From Haloterrigena turkmenica DSM 5511 (GTDB taxonomy: Archaea > Halobacteriota > Halobacteria > Halobacteriales > Natrialbaceae): a stretch of DNA of 64,000 nucleotides. Each line of letters opens with the position of its first letter. The stretch's first letter is position 1. Where the stretch lies: positions 2,914,001 through 2,978,000 of the forward strand of contig NC_013743.1 of NCBI RefSeq assembly GCF_000025325.1, given 5' to 3'. Position numbers and translations under genes: made by a program. This document shows positions 17,813 to 27,422 of this stretch, in pieces. Below the pieces are notes generated by a model. The model was not told the DNA's origin and did not search any database. It saw only the letters and a list, made by a program, of their open reading frames with translations.

Positions 17813-18880
17813 ATGCAGATCAAAGACCGGGAGCAGGTCGAGGGCGGGCGCGAACGGGTGACGGTCGTCCCCGAGAGCGTCGACGACCTCTGGCATTTGC
17901 AGTACGTCCTCGAGCCCGGCGACCGCGTCGCGGGCGATACGACCCGACGGATCCAACGCAACGACGACCAGATGCGCGATACCGGCGGCGAGCGCGAACA
18001 CATGTGGGTCGCCATCGCCGTCGAGGACGTCGAGTTCCACAAGTTCGCCAACCGACTGCGGGTCGGCGGCGAGATCGTCGCCTGCTCGCGCGAGGACCAA
18101 CTCGGCTTTCACCACACGCTGAACGTCGAGGAACGCGACGAACTCTCGATCGAGAAGCGGTTCAAACCGGATCAGGAGGCCCGCCTCGAGGAGGCCGAAG
18201 AGGCCACCGAGAACCCGGACGTCGCCATCGCCACCGTCGAGGAGGGGCAGGCCCACGTCCACACGGTCGCCCAGTACGGCACCGAGGAGCGGGCGACGAT
18301 CACCGGCACGACGGGGAAAGGCGAGTACGCCCGCGGGCGCTCGGAGCTGTTCGACGAGCTCGCGACGGTCCTGAAGCGACAGGACGCGGACGCGATCATC
18401 CTCGCCGGGCCGGGCTTTACGAAACAGGACGCCTACAAGCACATCGAGCAGAACGAATCCGAACTCACCGAGAAGATCACGATGGTCGACACGGCCAGCG
18501 TCGGTGACCGGGGCGTACACGAAGTGCTCAAACGCGGCGCCGTCGCCGACGTCCAGCAGGAGACCCGCATCGAGAGCGAGGCCGAGTACATCGACGAACT
18601 CACTCGCCGCATGGCCGAGGGGGCGAAGGCGGCGTACGGTCCCGAACAGGTGAAAAAGGCCGCCGAGTTTGGCGCGATCGAGCGCCTGCTCGTCCTCGAC
18701 GACCGATTACAGAAAGAACGCGGTCCCGACGGCGAGTGGGCCATAAGCGTTGACGAGATCGTCCGTACGACCGAACAGAAAGGGGGCGACGTGACGGTCT
18801 TCTCGAGCGAGTTCCCGCCCGGTCAACAGCTATCGAATCTCGGCGGGATCGCGGCGTTGTTGCGGTATCGACTCGAGTAA
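17813..18880 (+). CDS. pelA: mRNA surveillance protein pelota
   Basis: 355 residues in the three-domain pelota/eRF1-like layout: an Sm-like N-domain (1-130, with [18 protein letters not shown]), a central domain (about 135-260, [16 protein letters not shown]...[19 protein letters not shown]) and a C-domain (about 265-355, ALLRYRLE end). The GGQ motif of eRF1 is absent, as expected. It recognises stalled ribosomes with aEF1A/ABCE1 for no-go rescue. Together with rqcH it places two ribosome-rescue factors within 8 kb. Confidence 0.96.
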   Translation: MQIKDREQVEGGRERVTVVPESVDDLWHLQYVLEPGDRVAGDTTRRIQRNDDQMRDTGGEREHMWVAIAVEDVEFHKFANRLRVGGEIVACSREDQLGFHHTLNVEERDELSIEKRFKPDQEARLEEAEEATENPDVAIATVEEGQAHVHTVAQYGTEERATITGTTGKGEYARGRSELFDELATVLKRQDADAIILAGPGFTKQDAYKHIEQNESELTEKITMVDTASVGDRGVHEVLKRGAVADVQQETRIESEAEYIDELTRRMAEGAKAAYGPEQVKKAAEFGAIERLLVLDDRLQKERGPDGEWAISVDEIVRTTEQKGGDVTVFSSEFPPGQQLSNLGGIAALLRYRLE

Positions 18881-19023
18881 GGCTCGGCGATACACGAGTT
18901 CGAAACCGTCCTCTCAGTCCTCGAGCAGCCACACCTCGCGCACCGAGCCGGCGAAACGATCGCGTCGGTTACGGGACGCCACCGGTGGCCAGCGCAGTCA
19001 ACTCCAGCTTTCGGATCCGACAC
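18823..19023 (-). CDS. Possible small zinc-finger protein overlapping the pelA 3' end
   Basis: A 66-codon frame from GTG 19023. It holds DCAGHRW...RCARCG, resembling the C-x2-GH-x-W...C-x2-C zinc knuckle of small phage or haloarchaeal proteins. It overlaps the last 58 nt of pelA in antisense and has no clear promoter. It may be a remnant or chance frame. Confidence 0.3.
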   Translation of the reverse strand: MSDPKAGVDCAGHRWRPVTDAIVSPARCARCGCSRTERTVSNSCIAEPYSSRYRNNAAIPPRFDSC

Positions 19024-19299
19024 CAGTACCGCGCCGTGGTGGTGGTGGATTCTCGTCCGAAACGGTCGCTCGTGCCCGTGTTCTCCTCGGGTTTCTCACA
19101 ATCGAGTTGCATGATTCGGATCATCGATCGGGTAGTCCGTCGACGTTCGAAGCAACGGGCCGCGCGCCAATAAATATAATCTGAATTATATTTCAGTTAG
19201 CGGCGTTACTGAAATCCGTTTCACACGGAACGAAGCCGCCGCCCGGCCGATGGTAGTGGTCCCACGGGTCGTCGGTCGTTGCGGAACGGATAGCCGGCG
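18881..19299. other. Intergenic region between convergent genes, with AT-rich palindrome
   Basis: No confident gene, apart from the doubtful zinc-finger frame. An AT-rich perfect inverted repeat AAATATAAT (19172-19180)/ATTATATTT (19185-19193) with CTGA loop stands out from the GC-rich surroundings, and overlaps a second repeat, CTGAA (19181-19185)/TTCAG (19192-19196). It could be a bidirectional terminator between pelA and the next minus-strand gene. Confidence 0.5.
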
Positions 19300-20193
19300 T
19301 CACGTTTCGACCGCGTCTATCGACTCGACCGTTCCCGGATCGGCAAGCGTCAGGCGAATCGTGCTGTCGTCTGCGGTAATGGTAACCTGAATTCGCCACG
19401 GATCTATCGACCGGCGCTCGACGCGTCCCCCATCGACAACGAACGGGAGGGTCCAAACGGGTGCGTCACGGAGCGAGCGCCCGCGTTCGAAGAAGAAACT
19501 GACGACCGCGGGCTGGTCGAGGACCGCGCCGCCGACTGGGACGTAGCTAAAGAAACTACACCGTCGACAGTCGAGGTGGACGGTGACGGGATGATCCGCT
19601 GCGTAGTGGTCCTCCCGTGGCACGTCGGCCAGGAATCGACTTCGCACGTCACCCGCACAGACGGGACAGACCCCGGCCCCGGCGAGACGCCAGACGAAGC
19701 GAGTCCGCCGGTCGAACGCCGTTGCGACCTCCTCGACCGACCGCTCGACGACGCCACCGGGGTCGAACGGGTACTCGAGCCAGACCCGCTCGCAGTCCGA
19801 ACAGGAGACTCGAGCGACGTGGTCGCGGTAGACGAACGTGAGCGCGGTCCCACACTCGATGCAGTCCGTCTCGAGTTCGGCCGGGTCGATATCGAGACGT
19901 TCGTGGAAGACGCCGCTCTGAATCGCGTCGATCACTCGATGCCCAGCGTACAGCAATTCGTACGTGTCGTCGGCGTGGCGGACGAATCGACCCTCGAGTT
20001 TCGAGAGGTGATAGGTGAACTGACCGCTGTCGTCGACGTCGACGGCGTTGTACAGTTCCGCGAACCCGAGGGTATGATCGGATGCCCGCCAGAGCGCGAG
20101 CAGGATCTGTACCCTGATCTCGTGACCGAGGAGTTGGAACGCCTCCTCCGGACCGATCGCCGTCCGTTCGCGGGATGGTTCGGTCTCACCCAT
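19300..20193 (-). CDS. ArsR-type winged-helix regulator with zinc ribbons (DUF7351-like)
   Basis: 297 residues from MGETEPSRERTAIG. The winged helix is at about 15-90 (EEAFQLLGHEIRVQILLALW...SGQFTYHLSKLEGRFV). A zinc ribbon follows at about 120-155 (DCIECG...VSCSDCERV) and a second at about 185-220 (GVCPVCAGD...LDCRRCSF). The longer frame to 20313 overlaps the TrmB gene and is not preferred. It likely binds DNA, with redox or metal sensing by the ribbons. Targets unknown. Confidence 0.83.
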   Translation of the reverse strand: MGETEPSRERTAIGPEEAFQLLGHEIRVQILLALWRASDHTLGFAELYNAVDVDDSGQFTYHLSKLEGRFVRHADDTYELLYAGHRVIDAIQSGVFHERLDIDPAELETDCIECGTALTFVYRDHVARVSCSDCERVWLEYPFDPGGVVERSVEEVATAFDRRTRFVWRLAGAGVCPVCAGDVRSRFLADVPREDHYAADHPVTVHLDCRRCSFFSYVPVGGAVLDQPAVVSFFFERGRSLRDAPVWTLPFVVDGGRVERRSIDPWRIQVTITADDSTIRLTLADPGTVESIDAVET

Positions 20194-20309
20194 GGGTGCC
20201 GTACACCGGCAGCTACCAATAAGGCGGGGTCTCACCGGACGTCCTAGCGGTTCGATCTCGACTCGTACAGGACAACGGTCACTCCGTCGTTCAGTCGGCC
20301 GCGCCCGAC

Positions 20310-21077
20310 TCACTCCAGTCCCGAACCGGGGCGCAGTTCGTCGCTCGCTTCGATCAGCTGGATCAGCACGGAGGCGAACAGCGAGCCCGAACTCCAGATC
20401 GCCGTCTCGCTGCCGTCGTCGTCGATGACGCTCAACAGGATGCCGTCGTCGTCGACGATGACGATCCGTCCCGATCGCTGGTCCCCCTCGCGATAGGCGG
20501 GCGGCGTCTCGATCTCGACGCCGTCGATGGCGTCGATCCGCTCCCAGATTTCGTCGTTCCGGCTGATCGCGAGCACGGAGACGCCGGCCGCGGCCCGTTC
20601 CTCGAGCGTTCGTTCGATCGAGTCCGTGAGCAGTTCCGGGAGCCGCGTCCCGATGACGATCTTGTCCGTCGCCTGCGAGAGGAGATCGACGACGCGGTCG
20701 TCGACGCGCTCGCGGCTTCGGACGGTCCAGATGTCCTCTTGGGTCTCCTCGGTCGTCGCCTCCTTTCTGACCGAGTCCACGTAGTCGAACGCCCGTTCCC
20801 GTTCGCGGTCGAACCGTTCCTCGAGGGTCTGCTGAGCCTCCTCGATGCTCACCGGCCGATAGCGGATTGGGTTCGACTGCTGGACCTCGAGCAGCCCCCG
20901 GTTCTCCAGGCTCTCCGCGACGCTGTAGACCTGCGAGCGAGGAACGTCGGTCACGTCGGCGACGTCGCGCGCCGCGCCGGATCCCAGCCGATGTAAGGCG
21001 ATGAAGACCTTGGCCTCGTAGCTGGTGAGTCCAAGGCGTTCGAACGCGTCGACAGCCTCACTCTCGTCGGTTGTCAC
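20310..21077 (-). CDS. TrmB family transcriptional regulator
   Basis: 255 residues. TrmB-type winged helix at about 12-80 (GLTSYEAKVFIALHRLGSGAARDVADVTDVPRSQVYSV), a coiled linker (RFDRERERAFDYVDSV), then a C-terminal domain (about 125-250) of the phospholipase-D-like TrmB ligand-binding type (KIVIGTRLPELLTDSIERTLEE). Its start overlaps the stop of the RND exporter by 4 nt, so it is the second gene of an exporter-regulator operon and probably controls it, possibly at the palindromes upstream of the exporter. Confidence 0.9.
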   Translation of the reverse strand: MTTDESEAVDAFERLGLTSYEAKVFIALHRLGSGAARDVADVTDVPRSQVYSVAESLENRGLLEVQQSNPIRYRPVSIEEAQQTLEERFDRERERAFDYVDSVRKEATTEETQEDIWTVRSRERVDDRVVDLLSQATDKIVIGTRLPELLTDSIERTLEERAAAGVSVLAISRNDEIWERIDAIDGVEIETPPAYREGDQRSGRIVIVDDDGILLSVIDDDGSETAIWSSGSLFASVLIQLIEASDELRPGSGLE

Positions 21078-24000
21078 TCCTCATCCTCCGAATCGTCTCC
21101 GTCTCTCGCGTCGGTCGACATGGCCGTTTCGGTCTCGCGGCCGCCGTCGCTCGCTGTCGCCGTTCCGGCGGGCGATCCCGGCGCGTCGAAGGAGACGTCG
21201 GGACCGAAGTACCGCGTCCACAGCACCAGCAGCGACGGGAGGACGATCACGCTGGCGAGGAACGCGTAGGTGATCGTCAGCCCGGTGATGATCCCGAACT
21301 GGCGCAGCGCAGGGAGGATGGCGAAGGCGAGCGTCCCGAAGCCGCCGACGGTCGTCGCCGCGCTGCCCAGCAGCGCGCCGCCGGTGCCGGTGACGGTCGT
21401 CCGCAGCGCCGACCAGACGTTGCCCTGACGCTCGAGCTCGAGCGTGTAGCGGTCGCTGACGTGGATGCTGTAGGCGACGCCAAGCCCGATCGTGAGGCTC
21501 GTGATCATCCCCGTGAGCACGTTGAAGGGCATGCCGATGAGGTACATCGTCCCCAGGATCCAGCTGACGGTGAACGCGACCGGCAGCAGGGTCACGGCAC
21601 CCAGCGCCGCGCTGTCGCCGGTCAGGTAGTAGGCGAGCGACAGGAAGACGAACACCGCCACGAGCGTGATCAGCAGGCTCTCGAGGACGGTGTTCAGCAA
21701 GTCCTGCTCGACGATGTGGCTGACGATCGGATCGCCGGTCGCGATGGCGGTCCAGCGACCGTCGCTGCCGTCTTCGATGTCGTCGGCGAACGTACGCATC
21801 TCGCTGGTCGTGTCGGCGGCGCTGGCGCCGCCCTTGATCCCGATGACCATCCGTGCAGCGTCGTACTCGTCGTCGTCGGTCCGGTGGAGGACCTGGCTCG
21901 CGGCCTCCTCGTTGACCTCGAACAGCTGGTCGTACAGCGCCGAGACGTTCTCGTCGGGGACGCCGTCGCCGTCGGTGTCGGCCGCGCGGAACGACTCGTT
22001 GAACGACTCGTTTTGCGCGGCGACGGACTCCATCGTCGACAGCGGATCCCGCACGTCGGCGTCGCCGTTCGCCAACGGGTAGACGACGTCGCTCTGCGCG
22101 GCGTCGTCACGCGTCTCGTTGAGCTCCGCGAGCAGTTCGGGGTCGGCGACGCCGCCGCCGTCGGCTTCGACAAGGATCTGGGCCTGGCTGTCCTCGCGCT
22201 GGAAGTGCTGATTGACGAACTCCAGATCGTCCTTGGCCTGGTACTCGCCGGGGCTCATTCCGCCCGGCAGGTTGTCGGTCCACGCCGGCGGGCTCTCCGC
22301 GAGGAAGTCCTCCTCCTGGAAGCTGGTGTCGACTTGCGTCGCGCCGTAGACCCCGCCCACCGAGAGCAGGACGACGAGGACGAGAACGACTAGCGGCGCC
22401 TTCCGAGCGGCCGTCGAGCCGACCGTCAGCACCTCGCTGAAGCGGCCGCCGCCGGTCCCGAACGCCCGCTTGCGCCGGTCGAAGCCGCGCGACTCGAGGA
22501 ACTCGTCGAGTTCGACCTTCATCGCGGGGATCAGCGCGCCGAAGATGATCAGCGCGGCGACGATCCCGACGGAGCTGACGATCCCGAACTCCCGAATGGG
22601 GCCGATCGGACTGACGAGGTTCGAGAGGAAGCCGATGACGGTCGTCGCCGTTACCCAGAGGAGTGCGGCACCGACGCCGGCCAGCGCGACCTTCATCGAG
22701 CCGCGGACGGACCCGGTCCGTCCGTCTTCCTCGCGTTGCTCTCGGTGGCGCATGAAGACGTGGATCGCGTAGTCGATCGAGAGCCCGATCAACAGGACCG
22801 GCACCGCGACGAACATCTGGTTGAACGCGATATCGGCCCAGCCCATGAAGCCGAACGTCCAGACGAGCACCGCGATGATGCCGACGACGCCCAGCACGAT
22901 GTCGATCAGGTCCCGGTAGGCGATCAACAGGGCGACGACGACGAACAGCAGGGCGAATGGACCGACGATGGCGAGACTGTCGCCCATCGACCGGTCGATC
23001 TCGTCGGTGATGATTCCGCCGCCGAAGACGATGTAGTCCTCTTCTTGGGCGTTCGCGAGGTCACGGATCTCGAGTTGGCTGTCGACGATCCGGTCGCTGA
23101 TAGCGCCGCCGCCCATGCCGCCGCCCGCCGCGTCGCTTTCGGTCTTCTGCGTTACCGACGTCATCCGCGTCTCGGCTTCGGTGCTGCCCGGTTCGTAGGA
23201 CGAGGGCATCAGCGCGAGCGCGAAGTTCTCCCCATCGCTTCCGTCGGAGAGCGTCTGCTGGACGGTCCGTTCGTACGCCTCATCGTCGAGGCTCTCGAGA
23301 GCCTCGATCTGGTCCGCGAGCGGAACCGTCCCCTCCTGAAGCTGGGTGTACTCGGCTTCGAAGATACCAGTCGTCGCGCCGAGGCGAACCTGCTCGAGGG
23401 TCGCGGTCAGGTTCTGGTATTCCTCGTTCGCCTCGTAGGTATCGGTCTCCTGTTCGATTTCCCAGCGGCCGGACTCGATCTCTCGAGCCTGTTGGACCAG
23501 CTCTTCGTACTCGGCGGTCTGGTCGTCGTCGAGTTCCGCCGTCTCGGCCGTCTGCTCGATCGTGGCGTTGATCTCGGCTTCGGTCTCGGCCGCGGCCTCC
23601 TGCTCGCCGGCGGCGGTCTGGTTCAGGTACTCGCGTTGCAGTTCCAGCGTGTCGTTGAGTCCGGTCTCGAGCACCGCCTCGCGTTCGGCGAGATCGCCGC
23701 TGATCGCGGTGAACGCGACGAGGTTCTCGACGCCGGTGACCGACTGATTCTCCGCCAGCGTCTCGTTGATCGAGTCGTCGTTTCGGATCTCCTGTTGGAA
23801 CTCGAGCGAGGAGACCAGCGACTCCCGCGTGAGGACGTTGTCGCCGTCGCCGCGAACGATCACCTGGACGCTGGTGGTGTTTTCATCACCCTCGGTCGCG
23901 AAGTAGGGGTCGGTTCCCCCCTCGGAGTTGCCCTGGATGCGCTCGAGGGCCTTCGCCTCCTGGGACTCGCTCTCGAACTGATCGAGCGACGAGGATTGTT

Positions 24001-24109
24001 CGACCATCGGCATCCCGGCGCCGACGGCCGCCGTCAGGAGCAAGAGCACGACGATGACGATTCGAGAGCGATTCGTCACCACGTCCGCGATACGGTCCGG
24101 CGCGCTCAT
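21074..24109 (-). CDS. RND superfamily (MMPL/HpnN-like) exporter
   Basis: 1011 residues with the two-fold RND layout. TM1 lies at about 14-36, a large external loop at 37-375 rich in Gln/Glu coiled coil, and TMs 2-6 at about 380-540 with the GLSIDYAIHVFMRH motif. TM7 (about 575-595) and a second loop (600-815) follow. The second half, TMs 8-12 (about 825-985), carries the matching GLGVAYSIHVSDRYTLE. The tail is acidic. Members export lipids, hydrophobic compounds or drugs with the proton or sodium gradient. Co-transcribed with the TrmB gene. Confidence 0.92.
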   Translation of the reverse strand: MSAPDRIADVVTNRSRIVIVVLLLLTAAVGAGMPMVEQSSSLDQFESESQEAKALERIQGNSEGGTDPYFATEGDENTTSVQVIVRGDGDNVLTRESLVSSLEFQQEIRNDDSINETLAENQSVTGVENLVAFTAISGDLAEREAVLETGLNDTLELQREYLNQTAAGEQEAAAETEAEINATIEQTAETAELDDDQTAEYEELVQQAREIESGRWEIEQETDTYEANEEYQNLTATLEQVRLGATTGIFEAEYTQLQEGTVPLADQIEALESLDDEAYERTVQQTLSDGSDGENFALALMPSSYEPGSTEAETRMTSVTQKTESDAAGGGMGGGAISDRIVDSQLEIRDLANAQEEDYIVFGGGIITDEIDRSMGDSLAIVGPFALLFVVVALLIAYRDLIDIVLGVVGIIAVLVWTFGFMGWADIAFNQMFVAVPVLLIGLSIDYAIHVFMRHREQREEDGRTGSVRGSMKVALAGVGAALLWVTATTVIGFLSNLVSPIGPIREFGIVSSVGIVAALIIFGALIPAMKVELDEFLESRGFDRRKRAFGTGGGRFSEVLTVGSTAARKAPLVVLVLVVLLSVGGVYGATQVDTSFQEEDFLAESPPAWTDNLPGGMSPGEYQAKDDLEFVNQHFQREDSQAQILVEADGGGVADPELLAELNETRDDAAQSDVVYPLANGDADVRDPLSTMESVAAQNESFNESFRAADTDGDGVPDENVSALYDQLFEVNEEAASQVLHRTDDDEYDAARMVIGIKGGASAADTTSEMRTFADDIEDGSDGRWTAIATGDPIVSHIVEQDLLNTVLESLLITLVAVFVFLSLAYYLTGDSAALGAVTLLPVAFTVSWILGTMYLIGMPFNVLTGMITSLTIGLGVAYSIHVSDRYTLELERQGNVWSALRTTVTGTGGALLGSAATTVGGFGTLAFAILPALRQFGIITGLTITYAFLASVIVLPSLLVLWTRYFGPDVSFDAPGSPAGTATASDGGRETETAMSTDARDGDDSEDEE

Positions 24110-24182
24110 CCGTTCTTCCCCCCGAGATCATTCGACGAGCGTCTGGAAGACATTCTGTTGTTATGATCCTACAAACTCGGGG

Positions 24183-24226
24183 TATAAACGTATTCGGATA
24201 CGCACATCTGCGTGTTGATAACACGC
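24183..24226 (-). promoter_or_regulatory. Promoter with two palindromic operator candidates upstream of the RND exporter
   Basis: On the minus strand TTTATA (about 24184-24190) is a TATA box. Directly upstream lies CGTAT-n4-ATACG (24189-24202), covering the B-recognition position, then the perfect repeat GCGTGTT (24210-24216)-GAT-AACACGC (24220-24226). The placement suits a repressor or activator, most simply the TrmB protein of the operon. Confidence 0.55.
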
Positions 24227-24371
24227 AATCAAGGTCCCACACAAACAGGAAACGAGGTTCGCCGGGTGTGCTGTACGACCTCTTCTGGACACTATTGAAA
24301 AACATTCGTCCAGATCAGGCAGTGTAGATCGGACTGCTCGGTGGCCGATACCTGTCGGGAACGGAGCCCGA

Positions 24372-25106
24372 CTACTCGATAGTGATCGTCTTCAGGTCCT
24401 CGGCGAACCGGACGTCGCCGTCGTAGTGAGCGCCGATCGACTCGAGCATCTCGTCGTGGCGACCGTCCGTGTGCGGGTAGAGGTGGGTCAGATAGACGCG
24501 GCCGATCTCGGTGCCGGCCAGCGCCTCGCCGAGCGTCTTCGGAGTGGGGTGGTTCGAGACGTCGACGTCGTCGGGAAACGAGCAGTCGTGGGCCAGGATG
24601 GCCGACCCGTCGGCGAAGTTCGCCAGCCCCGCGAAGGCCTCGCTGTCGCCGCTGTAGGTGAACAGGTCGCCGAACCGGTAGGCGAGACAGGGCAACGAGT
24701 GGCGGGTCTCGTAGGCCGAGACGTCGAACCCCGCGACGGAGAACTCGCCGGCGACGACCTCGCGGACCCGCAGGTCGAGTTTGTCCTGCATGTACTCGTG
24801 GACGTCGAGGAGGTCGTCGAGCAGCGACTTCGTGCCCTGCGGCCCGACGACCTCGAGGTGGTCCTCGCCGGCGAGCCAGCGGGCCTTCATGAGTGGAAGC
24901 AGGTCGGCGACGTGGTCGAGGTGGTGGTGGGTCAGCAGGACCGTCGAGACGTTCTCGTAGCCGACGCCGGACTGCTGGAGCCGGTGGAGCACCCCCGACC
25001 CGCAGTCGACCAGCAGGGTTCGGCCGTCCTCCTGGACCAGAATACCGGTCTGGAACCGCTCGCCGGTCGGCATCGCGCTGCCGCTTCCGAGAAAGGTGAC
25101 GCGCAT
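24372..25106 (-). CDS. MBL-fold metallohydrolase (RNase Z-like)
   Basis: 244 residues from MRVTFLGSGSAMPTGERFQTG. Metallo-beta-lactamase motifs: THHHLDHVADL (about 60-70), the Asp/His pairs YSGDSEAF and LAHDCSF, and VYLTHLYPH near the C-terminus. The layout is of the RNase Z/AtsA/PqsE-like group, so a phosphodiesterase or thioesterase is likely, but the substrate is unknown. The start at 25106 is preferred to 25121 because the fold begins at MRVTFLG. Confidence 0.88.
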   Translation of the reverse strand: MRVTFLGSGSAMPTGERFQTGILVQEDGRTLLVDCGSGVLHRLQQSGVGYENVSTVLLTHHHLDHVADLLPLMKARWLAGEDHLEVVGPQGTKSLLDDLLDVHEYMQDKLDLRVREVVAGEFSVAGFDVSAYETRHSLPCLAYRFGDLFTYSGDSEAFAGLANFADGSAILAHDCSFPDDVDVSNHPTPKTLGEALAGTEIGRVYLTHLYPHTDGRHDEMLESIGAHYDGDVRFAEDLKTITIE

Positions 25107-25271
25107 ACGACCCTCTCGCACGGCCTGTCCGATAAGACTAGCCTCTTTGGGCCGCTATCGCGGCCGAACGATGGCCCGGTGCGCCGTCGACTCGAGCGCC
25201 GTCGGCCATCGGTTATCGGCCGTCGAAGGCGTGTCGGAGGTGTTACTTCACCGGCACTCGTCGCCGTCGAT

Positions 25272-26357
25272 ATGCGCGCTGCTGTACTCGAGGCCTACGG
25301 CGAACCGCTGTCGATCGAGTCGGTCGAACCGCCCGAACTCGCGCCTCACGGCGTCATCGTCGACGTCGAGGCCTGCGGTATCTGCCGAAGCGACTGGCAC
25401 GCCTGGCAGGGCCACGGCGAGTGGGCCGACGATCAGGTACCGCTCGGACAGATCCTCGGCCACGAACCCGCGGGCCGAGTCGCGCGGGTCGGCGACGACG
25501 TCGAGACGCTCGCGGTCGGCGACCGCGTCGCCGTCCCGTTCAACCTCGGCGAGGGGTCGTGCTATCAGTGTCGCAACGGCCACGGCAACGTCTGCGAGGA
25601 CGGCTACGCGCTCGGCTTCGAATCGAGCGTTCCCGGCGCGTTCGCCGAGCAGGTTCACGTGCCCCACGCCGAGTTCAACGTCACGACGCTGCCCGACGGC
25701 GTCTCCCCGGAAGCGGTCGCCGCGCTCGGCTGTCGGTACGTCACGGCGTTTCACGCGCTCGCACACCGGGCCGATATCGACGCGGGCGACTGGGTCGCCG
25801 TTCACGGCTGTGGCGGCCTCGGTCTCGCGGCCGTCCAGATCGCGACCGCGCTGGGAGGACGGGTGATCGCGGTCGACGTCCGCGAGGAGCCCCTCGAGAT
25901 GGCCGCCGATCTGGGCGCCGAGGAGACGATCGACGCCTCAGCGCTCGAGGACGGCGAGAACGTCCCGGACGCTATCGACGCGATCACCGACAGGGGAGCC
26001 CACGTCTCCGTCGACGCGCTCGGGCGCGCCGAAACCTGCCGCAACAGCGTCGACTGCCTCCGCATCCGCGGCACGCACGTCCAGATCGGGCTGACGACCA
26101 GCGCCGAGAAGGGAGAAGTCGCACTGCCCATCGACGAGATGACCCGCTGGGACGTCACCGTCGTCGGCTCCCGCGGGATGCCGCCCTCCCGGTACGACGA
26201 ACTGCTCAGGATGATCGAGGGCGGCCGACTCGAGCCGGAGCAACTGGTCACGCGACGCGTCGGACTCGAGGACGTCTCGGATCGACTCGCGGCGATGAGC
26301 GACTACGAGACCAGTGGCGTCGAGGTCGTCACGGCGTTTTCGTCCTCGAGCGAGTGA
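25272..26357 (+). CDS. Zinc-dependent alcohol dehydrogenase family protein
   Basis: 361 residues from MRAAVLEAYGEPLS. Catalytic zinc ligands are visible: Cys in ACGICRSDWH, the GHEPAGRV motif, and later GSCYQCRNGHGNVCEDG, which holds a reduced structural-zinc loop. The Rossmann segment VAVHGCGGLGLAAVQIAT binds NAD(P). Family members oxidise alcohols or reduce aldehydes. It is monocistronic, divergent from the MBL-fold gene. A homologous fragment of its last 24 codons recurs at 27619-27690. Confidence 0.92.
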   Translation: MRAAVLEAYGEPLSIESVEPPELAPHGVIVDVEACGICRSDWHAWQGHGEWADDQVPLGQILGHEPAGRVARVGDDVETLAVGDRVAVPFNLGEGSCYQCRNGHGNVCEDGYALGFESSVPGAFAEQVHVPHAEFNVTTLPDGVSPEAVAALGCRYVTAFHALAHRADIDAGDWVAVHGCGGLGLAAVQIATALGGRVIAVDVREEPLEMAADLGAEETIDASALEDGENVPDAIDAITDRGAHVSVDALGRAETCRNSVDCLRIRGTHVQIGLTTSAEKGEVALPIDEMTRWDVTVVGSRGMPPSRYDELLRMIEGGRLEPEQLVTRRVGLEDVSDRLAAMSDYETSGVEVVTAFSSSSE

Positions 26358-26405
26358 CCGACCGGCATCGGACTCCGGGTCGCGAATCGACGGTTCGACG
26401 GGCGG

Positions 26406-27422
26406 TCAGTCGAGATAGCCGAGTTCGGTCAGCGCATCCTGCAGCGTGACGATGCGAAGGTCGTGATCGAGTGCGGTCTCGATGGTAAATTCGATCCGCT
26501 CGGCGGGGAGCGTATCGTACTCACTGTGGCCGCCGACGATTCCGAGGACGTCCTCGGACGCGACGGTCGCCATGAACTCCTCGATCTCTTCGGGCGTCGA
26601 TCGATCCGTTTCGATGTACCGACGGTGCAATCGCGTCGGCTCGAGATCGTCGATAGGATTGAGCCCACCGACGCCGGTCCGGTAGTTCGGGACGGCGTCG
26701 TAGTACTCCGGGACGAGGGATTCGGCGAGTCCGTCGGTACGCCCGTACGGGTAGACGAACCCGGTCACGTCGACCCCCCAGTCCTCGATTCGGCGCTTCG
26801 AATCGGCGAGGATCGTCCGCAGGAACGATTCGGTGTAGCGGACGTACGCGGAGTTGGTCGCATCGAGCGGTTGATCGATCGGCTCCTCGAGGCGGATGTA
26901 CTGGCCTTCGTCGTCGGAGCCCTTACCGGCGACCGTCGCCTCGACCGTACGTTCGCCGTCGAACAGTACGAGCGGATCGCCCACGTGATCGCCGTGGCGA
27001 TTCGCCTGAACGTAGATTCGGTCGTGGCCGACCTCCGCGTCGGACTCGAGGAGAATCCGTCCGACCGATCGATGTCTATTCGTGTGCGACATCACTTCCC
27101 ACCCGGCGTCGTGCAGTTCTCCGACGTGGTTCGGATCCAAAAAGTCTTCTGACGACTGCACGAGATCGGGACAGGCGGCGATACACGCGGGGACGTCGTA
27201 TCGCTCGTGAACGGGGTACGTCGTCGTGTAGTCTTCGATCGTCGCATCGTCGTATGCGAAGACAACCATCCCCGCGTCGTCGGTCCGTTCGAGAGCGTTT
27301 CGTTCGTCTCTCGGTTCCCGTTCAGGGCCGTCATCATCGTTGCTGGACCCTGACGGGCGGAAGCATCCCGCCATCCCCAGTATCGCCGCCGTTCCCGCGG
27401 CGAGAGCGCTTCGTCGATTCAC
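26406..27422 (-). CDS. Polysaccharide deacetylase-like lipoprotein
   Basis: 338 residues. A lipobox GMAGC with Cys-20 after a short hydrophobic run (MNRRSALAAGTAAILG) marks it as membrane-anchored. The NodB-like metal site is visible: FAYDDA (D58-D59) and SHTNRHRS (H113, H117), then a YPYGRTD motif. A spacer (about 125-195) interrupts the barrel. It probably deacetylates or otherwise trims a surface glycan. It lies between the alcohol dehydrogenase and a remnant of a related gene, hinting at insertion. Confidence 0.8.
   Translation of the reverse strand: MNRRSALAAGTAAILGMAGCFRPSGSSNDDDGPEREPRDERNALERTDDAGMVVFAYDDATIEDYTTTYPVHERYDVPACIAACPDLVQSSEDFLDPNHVGELHDAGWEVMSHTNRHRSVGRILLESDAEVGHDRIYVQANRHGDHVGDPLVLFDGERTVEATVAGKGSDDEGQYIRLEEPIDQPLDATNSAYVRYTESFLRTILADSKRRIEDWGVDVTGFVYPYGRTDGLAESLVPEYYDAVPNYRTGVGGLNPIDDLEPTRLHRRYIETDRSTPEEIEEFMATVASEDVLGIVGGHSEYDTLPAERIEFTIETALDHDLRIVTLQDALTELGYLD

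Noticed and set aside
18985-19173. 62-codon plus-strand frame between pelA and the DUF7351-like gene
   Set aside because: No family, no promoter, basic composition unlike haloarchaeal proteins.
22736-24166. 476-codon plus-strand frame opposite the RND exporter
   Set aside because: Antisense shadow with a hydrophilic, repetitive composition unlike any haloarchaeal family I know.
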